From Desulfovibrio sp. UBA6121 (lineage in GTDB: Bacteria; Desulfobacterota; Desulfovibrionia; Desulfovibrionales; Desulfovibrionaceae), in contig DIVX01000028.1 in NCBI GenBank assembly GCA_002422505.1, positions 1 through 13,975 on the forward strand: DNA of 13,975 bases, in the 5' to 3' direction. Within the stretch, counting starts at the first letter, position 1, and the number at the start of each line of letters is the position of its first letter. The translations under genes and the position numbers were made by a program. The notes under the pieces were generated by a model. The model was not told the DNA's origin. It worked only from the letters and a program-made list of their open reading frames with translations, and made no database searches. Positions 6,256 through 11,954 of this stretch are shown one piece after another.

Positions 6256-7296
6256 ATGCCTGAGATCACCCTGGCCGGACGCAGAATCGGACCGGAGCAC
6301 GCCCCCCTCGTCATCGCCGAAATCGGCATCAACCACGAAGGCGACTACGCCAAGGCCGAACGCATGGTGCGCGATGCCCACGCCGTGGGCTGCGAGTGCG
6401 TGAAGTTCCAGTGCCACGTGGTGGAGGACGAAATGAGCCCGCAAGCCAAGCTGGTGGTGCCGGGCAACGCGGATGTCTCCATCTACGAGATAATGGACCG
6501 CTGCCAGCTTTCCGAGGCCGAGGAGCGCAAGCTCATGGACCTGGTGCAGAGCCTGGGCATGATCTACCTTTCCACGCCCTTTTCCCGCGCCGCGGCAGAC
6601 AGGCTGGAAGGTATGGGCGTGCCGGGGTACAAAATAGGCTCCGGCGAGTGCAACAATTTTCCCCTGGTGGACCACATAGCGAGCTTCGGCAAGCCGGTGA
6701 TCCTGTCCACCGGCATGAACGGCATGGATAGCATCGCCAAAAGCGTGGACATTCTGCGCCGGCGCGGGGTTCCCTATGGGTTGATGCACACCACGAGCAT
6801 GTACCCCACCCCGCCGGAGAAGGTCCGCCTGGGGGCCATGGTGCAGCTCATGGAGGCCTTCCCCGACGCAGTGGTGGGCCTTTCCGACCACACGCTGACC
6901 ATCTACCCCTGCCTGGGCGCGGCCGCCCTGGGGGCCTGCATGCTGGAGCGGCACTTCACGTCCGACAAGGCCTGGCCCGGCCCGGATGTGTTCTTGTCCA
7001 TGGACCCGCAGGAGATGCGGGAGCTCATACAGGGCTCGGCCATCATCCAGAAGGCGCGCGGCGGGGCCAAGGGCGTACTGCCGGAGGAACAGGTGACCAT
7101 AGACTTCGCCTACGCCTCCTGCGTCACCATTGCGCCCCTCAAGAAGGGCGAGGCCTTGACCAAGGCCAACCTGTGGGTGAAGCGCCCCGGCACCGGCCAG
7201 ATTCTGGCCGAGCACTTCGAAAGTTTGCTGGGCCGCGTGGCCAGCCGCGACATCGACACGAACACGCAGCTCACCTGGGACATGGTCGATGGGTAA
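6256..7296 (+). CDS. neuB: Nonulosonate synthase, NeuB family (N-acetylneuraminate or related), 346 aa
   Basis: NeuB-family enzymes condense phosphoenolpyruvate with an N-acetylated hexosamine (ManNAc for sialic acid) in the cytoplasm. The N-terminal TIM barrel shows Glu22 (IAEIGINHEGD), Lys50 (CVKFQC), Lys126 (YKIGSGECNN), Tyr183 (HTTSMYPTP), His212 (GLSDHT) and His233 (ERHFTSDK), in the positions known for active-site and metal ligands. The C-terminal SAF/antifreeze-like domain (from about 282) carries Arg310 in VKRPGTGQI, which reaches the active site of the partner subunit in characterised NeuB. Length is normal for the family. The ATG has AAGGAG 5 bases upstream. The stop overlaps neuC by 8 bases. 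The exact product (Neu5Ac or legionaminic acid type) cannot be settled from sequence. Pseudaminic acid is less likely because the partner is a hydrolysing 2-epimerase rather than a PseG-type hydrolase. Confidence 0.93.
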   Translation: MPEITLAGRRIGPEHAPLVIAEIGINHEGDYAKAERMVRDAHAVGCECVKFQCHVVEDEMSPQAKLVVPGNADVSIYEIMDRCQLSEAEERKLMDLVQSLGMIYLSTPFSRAAADRLEGMGVPGYKIGSGECNNFPLVDHIASFGKPVILSTGMNGMDSIAKSVDILRRRGVPYGLMHTTSMYPTPPEKVRLGAMVQLMEAFPDAVVGLSDHTLTIYPCLGAAALGACMLERHFTSDKAWPGPDVFLSMDPQEMRELIQGSAIIQKARGGAKGVLPEEQVTIDFAYASCVTIAPLKKGEALTKANLWVKRPGTGQILAEHFESLLGRVASRDIDTNTQLTWDMVDG

Positions 7297-8428
7297 GAAG
7301 CGCAAAATTCTGTTCCTCACCGGCACCCGGGCGGACTTTGGCAAGCTGAAGCCGCTGATGCGCGCGGTTGAGACCGACGGTGACCTGGAGTGCAGCATCT
7401 TCGTAACGGGCATGCACCTGCTTGCGCGCTACGGCTACACCTACCGCCAGGTGGAGCGCGAGGGTTTTTCCAACGTTTTTACCGCCATGAACCAAGCCGG
7501 CGGCGAGGCCATGGACCTGGTGCTGGCCAATACCGTGCAGGTTCTTGGAAAATACGTGGCCGAGGACGAGCCGGATATGATCGTGCTGCATGGCGACCGG
7601 CTGGAGGCGCTGGCCGGGGCCATTGTGGGCGCCTTCCGCAACATCCTGGTGGCGCATCTGGAGGGCGGCGAGCGCAGCGGCACCATCGACGAAATGATTC
7701 GCCACAGCGTGACCAAGCTGGCCCATGTTCACTTCGTGGCCAATGAGGAAGCCCGCGGGCGCTTGCTGCAAATGGGCGAGCAGTCGGACGCGGTTTTCGT
7801 CATCGGCTCGCCGGACATCGACATCATGCTCTCCCCGGATTTGCCGAGCCTGGACGCCGTGCGCGAGCGCTACGACATTCACTTTCCGCAGTACGCCGTG
7901 GCCCTGTATCATCCGGTAACCACAGAGATTTCCACCCAGGCCGCGCGCGCCGCGGATTTTGTGGCCGCCCTCAAAGATTCCGGGCACGAGTTCGTGGTTA
8001 TCGCCCCCAACAACGACGCCGGAAGCGAGCACATCCACACGGCCTATGCGGCCCTGGCGGACGACCCGCGCTTCCGGCTCTTTCCGTCCATGCGCTTTGA
8101 GTATTTCCTGAGCCTGATGCGCAATGGCCGTTTTATCATCGGCAACTCCAGCGCAGGCATTCGTGAAGCGCCGATTTTCGGCGTGCGCACCATCAACGTG
8201 GGCTCGCGCCAAAGGGGACGCTTTTTGCACCATTCCATCCTCAATGTGCCGGAAACGCGCGCGGAAATGCTCGGGGCCATCAACGCCTGCTGGGGCATGG
8301 CGAACTGCGCGCCCTGCTACCACTTCGGGCAGGGAAACAGCGTGGAGCTGTTCATGCAGCATCTGCGCGAACCCAAGCTGTGGGAGCTTCCCCGGCAGAA
8401 GCATTTTCAGGATATCTGCCTGTCATAA
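7289..8428 (+). CDS. neuC: Hydrolysing UDP-N-acetylglucosamine 2-epimerase, NeuC (or LegG) family, 379 aa
   Basis: This GT-B-fold enzyme releases UDP and yields ManNAc (or the legionaminic precursor) from the UDP-hexosamine, providing the substrate for the adjacent NeuB. The N-terminus KILFLTGTRADFGKLKPL is a family hallmark. The catalytic acids sit at Asp103 (LHGDRLEALA), Glu125 (HLEGGERSG) and Asp134 (TIDEMIRHS), with spacing matching the acidic triad of studied bacterial hydrolysing epimerases. The C-terminal half has GSPDID, ALYHPVT and IGNSSAGIREAP, the last typical of UDP binding. Length is usual for the family. Its ATG lies inside the last codons of neuB (8-base overlap), so the two are translationally coupled. 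There is no CMP-nonulosonate synthetase (NeuA) after it. I cannot separate NeuC from LegG by motif alone. Confidence 0.92.
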   Translation: MGKKRKILFLTGTRADFGKLKPLMRAVETDGDLECSIFVTGMHLLARYGYTYRQVEREGFSNVFTAMNQAGGEAMDLVLANTVQVLGKYVAEDEPDMIVLHGDRLEALAGAIVGAFRNILVAHLEGGERSGTIDEMIRHSVTKLAHVHFVANEEARGRLLQMGEQSDAVFVIGSPDIDIMLSPDLPSLDAVRERYDIHFPQYAVALYHPVTTEISTQAARAADFVAALKDSGHEFVVIAPNNDAGSEHIHTAYAALADDPRFRLFPSMRFEYFLSLMRNGRFIIGNSSAGIREAPIFGVRTINVGSRQRGRFLHHSILNVPETRAEMLGAINACWGMANCAPCYHFGQGNSVELFMQHLREPKLWELPRQKHFQDICLS

Positions 8429-8520
8429 GGCATGCAGGCCTCAGCCGGGCTTGACGCCTGTGGCCAGCACCTGCCGCACGCAGGCCCAGCGCACGAATTT
8501 AACGCCCGTGGCGCGGGTAC

Positions 8521-8539
8521 TGCATCATGCATAAATGCA
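8521..8539 (+). promoter_or_regulatory. Operator-like cluster of TGCAT/ATGCA palindromes
   Basis: The 157-base gap between neuC and the next gene holds two overlapping palindromes: TGCAT-C-ATGCA (8521-8531) and TGCAT-AA-ATGCA (8528-8539). Their centres are about 7-8 bases apart, in an AT-rich patch 47 bases before the start of the binding-protein gene. This looks like a protein-binding site, but no regulator gene is present in the window and no good promoter hexamers flank it. The rest of the gap shows no clear feature. Confidence 0.35.
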
Positions 8540-8585
8540 AAGGTTCAGCTTGCCCTCTTCTTGAAAAGTGGCCAAAGTGGCAAGC

Positions 8586-9371
8586 ATGGACCGTACTGAC
8601 GGCTTTTCTTTGCGGCGCTGCGCCGCGCATCTTGGCCTGCTGGCGCTTTTGTGCCTGGCGGGTGCTGGTTTGCGCCCGGCTCCGGCCCTTGCCGCGTCCC
8701 CTTCGCCGCCCCCGGTCCTGGTGCTGAACACCGATGGCGCCCCGCCCCATTCCCGGCCCGACGGCACCGGCTTCGAGGACCGCATCGTGCTGGAGGCCTT
8801 CCGGCGCATCGGTGTTGTGGCGCGGCTGGTGCAACTGCCCTCGGAACGGGCCCTGCGCAACGCGGACCAGGGCGTGGACGACGGCAATTACGTGCGCATC
8901 GCCGGGCTGAGCGCCCTGTATCCCAACCTTGTCATGGTGCCCGAGCCCATGAGCGAATTTCGTTTCACCGTCTTCACCCGCGACCCCGCCCTGGCCCCAG
9001 CCGACTGGGACAGCCTGCGCCCGTTGCGCGTGGGCATCGTCAACGGCTGGAAGCTGGCGGAGCAGCACCTGCAGAGCGCGCCGCAGCTTACCAAAGTGCG
9101 CGACGAAGAAGCTCTTTTCGCCCTGCTGGACAAGGACCGGGTGCAGGCCGTTGTGGCCAGCCAGCATTCCGGCTGGGCCGTTGTGCACGCGCACGGCTAC
9201 CAGGGGCTGCACGCCGTGCAGCCGCCCCTGGCCGTTTTGCCCATGTATGTGTACCTGAACAAGAAACATGCGGCCCTTGTGCCCCGGCTGGCCCAGGCCC
9301 TGCGGAGCATGCGCGCCGACGGCAGCCTGCAGCGGCTCACCCGGGCCGGGCTTGGGGAGACCAAGCCATGA
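8586..9371 (+). CDS. Periplasmic solute-binding protein (SBP_bac_3-like), 261 aa
   Basis: An N-terminal export signal is clear: basic SLRR, hydrophobic core LGLLALLCLAGAG, and a probable cleavage site after PALA near residue 35. The mature part follows the family-3 binding-protein pattern, opening VLVLNTDGAPPHS and GTGFEDRIVLEAFRRIG, then LPSERALRNADQGVDDG and the hinge-side strand LRVGIVNGWK. It ends with the helix ALRSMRADGSLQRL. It should be an extracytoplasmic sensor or carrier of a small ligand. No ABC permease is nearby. Its stop overlaps the start of a membrane kinase by four bases (ATGA), so it most likely feeds that kinase rather than a transporter. The ATG at 8586 is preferred to the in-frame GTG at 8568, which adds six residues without a better Shine-Dalgarno. 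The ligand is unknown. Confidence 0.85.
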   Translation: MDRTDGFSLRRCAAHLGLLALLCLAGAGLRPAPALAASPSPPPVLVLNTDGAPPHSRPDGTGFEDRIVLEAFRRIGVVARLVQLPSERALRNADQGVDDGNYVRIAGLSALYPNLVMVPEPMSEFRFTVFTRDPALAPADWDSLRPLRVGIVNGWKLAEQHLQSAPQLTKVRDEEALFALLDKDRVQAVVASQHSGWAVVHAHGYQGLHAVQPPLAVLPMYVYLNKKHAALVPRLAQALRSMRADGSLQRLTRAGLGETKP

Positions 9372-11044
9372 CGCGCCCCAGCTTCACCGTCACTTCTCCG
9401 CTCACTTCGCGCCTGTTGCGGCGCATTTTTGTGCTTTCCCTGGCGCTTATCCTCGTTTTGGCCGGGGTGCGCGCCTGGTGGGAGTACCGGCAAAAGCTGG
9501 CCGAGGCGGACCAGCAACTGGCCGCCGTACAGGCCACCCAGTCCAGGCCTTTGGCCAGCAGCCTGTGGGACGTGGACATGAAGCAGGTCGCCCTGCAGCT
9601 TGAGGGCATCGTCAGCGCGCTTCCCGTAAGCTATGCCGCCGTGCTGGAGCATGGCCGCCTTGTGGCCGAGCGCGGCACGCGCAAGACCCGCAACGTGCTG
9701 GAGCAGGAGGTGCCCCTGGTGCGCCAGCACGAGGGGCGCACCGTGGTGCTGGGACAGCTGCGGCTGCAGGTGGACCTGACCCAGGCGCGCAGCCAGGCCC
9801 TGCGGGCGGCGTATTATTCCATGGGCTTCAGCTTCGGCATGATGGCGGTGGTTTCGCTGGCGATCTTTCTGCTCATCCGGTCCATGGTCTCCCGCCATTT
9901 GGCCGCAACGGCCCAGCATTTCCAGTCTTTGCGCGTCGGCGCGGGGGAGGGCGGGTTCGAGCCCCTGAGGCTGGACAAGCGCTGGGCGGGCGATGAACTG
10001 GACGTGCTCTGCCTGGCGGTGAACCACATGCAGGAGAATCTGGCCAGCACCTATGCCCAGGCCTGCCAGGCCGACAGGCAGGCCAAGAGCCTGGCGCGCT
10101 TCCCGGAGGAAAACCCCAACCCTGTGCTGCGCGTGGAGGCCAACGGCCTGCTGGGCTATGCCAACCAGGCCAGCCAGGGCTTCCTGGCGCAAATCGGCGG
10201 TGCTTTGGGCAAGCCCCTGTCCGAACCGTACCGGTCCATCATCGAAACCGCAGTGAAGGCGGGAGAGATACAGGACTTCGAGATCGAGTTCGAGGGCCGC
10301 GTGTACGCCTTTGTGGTCCGGCCCATCCTGCCGGGGGGCGACGTGAACCTCTATGGCATGGACATCACCCTGCGCAAAGAGGCCATGGACGCCATCCGGC
10401 GCTCCCTTTCGGAAAAGGAGATTCTGCTCAAGGAGATCCACCACCGGGTCAAGAACAACCTGCAGATCATTTCCAGCCTGCTGTATTTGCAAATGGAGTA
10501 CGTGAGCCTGCCCCAGGACAAGGAGCTGTTCCACGAGAGCCAGAAGCGCATTCAGGCCATGGCCCTGGTGCACGAGGAACTCTACGGCGCAGAGGATCTT
10601 TCCTCCGTGAACATGCGCGACTACATCCCGCGCCTGGCCGAGCGGGTGCTGGCGGGGGCGGCCCTGCCGGTGCAGTTGCAGTGCGCGGTGGATGAGGTTC
10701 GCCTGCCCGTGACGCGCTCCATTCCCTGCGGGCTTATTTTGAACGAGCTGGTGATGAACGCGGTGAAGCACGCCTTCCGCCCCTGCCGCGCCAGGGCCCA
10801 ATCCGGCGTGCTGCGGGTAAGCCTGCGCAGCTCCGGCCCGCAGCTGGTGCTGGAGGTGGAGGACAACGGCCCCGGCCTGCCGCAGGATTTCGACATCCGC
10901 GCCATGCCCACCCTGGGCATGACCCTTGTGTCCAGCCTCACGGAGCAGCTCGCCGGAAGCATCAGCGCGCACAGCGGGCCTTCGGGCGCGCTGTTCCGGC
11001 TGGAAATGCCCCTGGAAACGGGCGCGGCGGGCGAAGGCGCATGA
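9368..11044 (+). CDS. Membrane sensor histidine kinase, HisKA_2 type with PAS, 558 aa
   Basis: Two membrane helices (about residues 17-35 and 148-172) bracket a periplasmic domain of about 110 residues. After the second helix comes a HAMP-like segment (about 173-235), then a PAS domain (about 240-345, NPNPVLRVEANG). The kinase core is of the HisKA_2 class: KEIHHRVKNNLQIISSLL with probable phospho-His359, N-box Asn459 (LILNELVMNAVKHAF), G1 Asp499 (DNGPGLP) and TLGMTLVSSLTEQLAG. The periplasmic domain has the SSLWDVDMKQV motif seen in extracellular sensor domains of this kinase type. The start overlaps the binding-protein stop (ATGA), suggesting that the ligand-loaded binding protein signals through it. 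The receiver downstream is of the subfamily that commonly accompanies HisKA_2 kinases. Confidence 0.93.
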   Translation: MTRPSFTVTSPLTSRLLRRIFVLSLALILVLAGVRAWWEYRQKLAEADQQLAAVQATQSRPLASSLWDVDMKQVALQLEGIVSALPVSYAAVLEHGRLVAERGTRKTRNVLEQEVPLVRQHEGRTVVLGQLRLQVDLTQARSQALRAAYYSMGFSFGMMAVVSLAIFLLIRSMVSRHLAATAQHFQSLRVGAGEGGFEPLRLDKRWAGDELDVLCLAVNHMQENLASTYAQACQADRQAKSLARFPEENPNPVLRVEANGLLGYANQASQGFLAQIGGALGKPLSEPYRSIIETAVKAGEIQDFEIEFEGRVYAFVVRPILPGGDVNLYGMDITLRKEAMDAIRRSLSEKEILLKEIHHRVKNNLQIISSLLYLQMEYVSLPQDKELFHESQKRIQAMALVHEELYGAEDLSSVNMRDYIPRLAERVLAGAALPVQLQCAVDEVRLPVTRSIPCGLILNELVMNAVKHAFRPCRARAQSGVLRVSLRSSGPQLVLEVEDNGPGLPQDFDIRAMPTLGMTLVSSLTEQLAGSISAHSGPSGALFRLEMPLETGAAGEGA

Positions 11045-11136
11045 AGCCCATGAAAACGGCACAGGCAGTCGTTTGCGGCGGCACGCCCATGAGGACGCGG
11101 GCCACGAGGACGCGGGCCATGAGGACGGACGCGTGA
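11041..11136 (+). other. Short linking ORF (31 codons) between kinase and receiver
   Basis: An ATG at 11041 overlaps the kinase stop (ATGA). The frame runs 31 codons to a TGA at 11134-11136, which overlaps the GTG start of the receiver (GTGA). The predicted peptide begins MKPMKTAQAVV and ends in an Arg/Thr-rich repeat. The perfect overlap at both ends suggests it could pass ribosomes from kinase to receiver. It may equally be a chance ORF in a spacer; the peptide itself shows no family. Confidence 0.3.
11088..11132 (+). repeat. Three tandem 15-bp units carrying GAGGA, abutting the receiver start
   Basis: Units CATGAGGACGCGGGC (11088-11102), CACGAGGACGCGGGC (11103-11117) and CATGAGGACGGACGC (11118-11132) lie head to tail and end directly before the GTG at 11133. 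Each contains GAGGA; the third is placed about 7 bases from the start and serves as its Shine-Dalgarno. In the receiver frame the units would read HEDAG, HEDAG, HEDGR. Confidence 0.85.
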
Positions 11137-11549
11137 GCGGCGGCATTGCGGCTTCGCGCGCGCTGTGCGTGCTGGTGGTGGAGGACGAGCGCATCATCTC
11201 CATGGCGCTTTCCTGCATGCTGCGCGGGTTGGGGCACACCGTGGCCGCCTGCGTGCCCACCGGCGAGGCCGCCCTGGCGGAGCTTGAGCGCATCCGGCCT
11301 GATCTGGTGCTGCTGGACATCCACCTGGAAGGCGTCCTCGACGGCATCGCCACGGCGCAGATCATCCGCGAGCGCCACGGCGTGCCGGTGGTCTTCACCA
11401 CCGCCTACACCGATACGGCCACGCGGCAGCGCGCCTTGGATCTTGCGCCCCTGGCCTTTCTGCCCAAGCCCGTGGGTCCGCACGACATCAAGCGCCTGGT
11501 GGCCGAGCTGGCCGCCACGGGCGATTTCAACCCCTGCCTGCCCGGCTGA
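11133..11549 (+). CDS. Single-domain response regulator paired with HisKA_2 kinase, 138 aa
   Basis: The receiver domain shows VLVVEDERIIS (acidic pair), phospho-acceptor Asp62 in VLLDIHLEGVLDGI, Thr in VVFTTAYTD and Lys112 in FLPKPV. The DIxLEGxxDGI and TAYTD pattern is that of receivers usually found beside or fused to HisKA_2 kinases, which fits the upstream gene. There is no output domain; about 18 residues follow the last helix. The GTG at 11133 is chosen because GAGGA lies 7 bases upstream and the protein then starts just before the receiver. The frame stays open upstream through the 15-bp repeats, and a TTG at 11073 is a less likely alternative giving a His/Glu/Asp-rich extension. It probably relays phosphate to an unlinked effector. 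Confidence 0.9.
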   Translation: MSGGIAASRALCVLVVEDERIISMALSCMLRGLGHTVAACVPTGEAALAELERIRPDLVLLDIHLEGVLDGIATAQIIRERHGVPVVFTTAYTDTATRQRALDLAPLAFLPKPVGPHDIKRLVAELAATGDFNPCLPG

Positions 11550-11904
11550 CGCCGCGTTCCCGGCTCCCCGGTCCGCCCCTGCCGTGCCGCCCGGCGTCGA
11601 ATCTGCCTGCTTTTGACTGGCCTGCCGTGTTTCGTGCGCGCTATCGTGCCCGCGCTATCGTGCCCCGCGTTGCCTGTGCGCGGGCTGCCGCCCCTGCGGA
11701 TACGCCGTTGCTGCGGTTTGTTGGCGTGCGTTGCTGTTCGCGCAGCGGGTGCGGTTGCAGGGCGCTATCCCTGCTTAGGCGGGGCAGCCCGGAACGGGCG
11801 TGCGGGGTTACGCTGAGGGGGTACTTTCTTGCGGGGTGGCGGCGGGCGCGGCTGCAGGGCGCTATTCCCGCTTGGGCGGGGCAGCCCGGAACGGGTGTGC
11901 GGCG
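11550..11904 (+). other. Convergent intergenic region with repeats and hairpins
   Basis: This 355-base stretch separates two genes that converge. I see no credible gene in it. Right after the receiver stop, GACGCCG (11548-11554) can pair with CGGCGTC (11592-11598) over a long loop, with a TTTT run at 11611-11614; as a terminator this is weak. Further on are a 14-bp perfect tandem duplication and a 97-bp tandem repeat with internal hairpins, described separately. Terminators for both flanking genes would be expected here. Confidence 0.7.
11638..11665 (+). repeat. Perfect 14-bp tandem duplication
   Basis: GCGCTATCGTGCCC occurs twice without a break, at 11638-11651 and 11652-11665. Its first seven bases, GCGCTAT, also occur in each copy of the nearby 97-bp repeat. 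Confidence 0.85.
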
Positions 11905-11954
11905 CTACGCTGACGGGGTATTGTTTTGGGGGCTGGCGGCGGGTGCGGTTGCAG
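11744..11954 (+). repeat. 97-bp tandem repeat (two full copies, partial third) overlapping a gene end
   Basis: Copy 1 is 11744-11840 and copy 2 is 11841-11937. Aligned by eye without gaps they differ at about 15 of 97 positions. A third partial copy (11938-11954) ends at GCAG, after which similarity stops. Each copy contains CCCGGAACGGG, a perfect short stem, and a second stem (CCCGC/GCGGG in copy 2, CCTGC/GCGGG in copy 1, where a T-G wobble keeps the pairing). Copy 2 and the partial copy include the last 17 codons and stop of the minus-strand hybrid kinase. The matching part of copy 1 encodes a similar peptide and stop on the minus strand. Confidence 0.85.

Noticed and set aside
8568..8585. 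GTG at 8568 as start of the binding protein
   Set aside because: It is in frame but has no better Shine-Dalgarno than ATG 8586, and the signal peptide is complete from 8586. It cannot be fully excluded.
9197..11401. 734-codon minus-strand open frame across the binding protein, kinase and receiver
   Set aside because: Shadow frame opposite three recognisable genes, with low-complexity translation and no motif.
11548..11614. Rho-independent terminator for the receiver gene
   Set aside because: The closing stem is 7 bp, but the loop is about 37 bases and the T-run is some 12 bases from the stem, so it was not called as a feature.
11744..11954. CRISPR array
   Set aside because: The copies are directly adjacent 97-bp units with no spacers between short repeats, and no cas gene is present.
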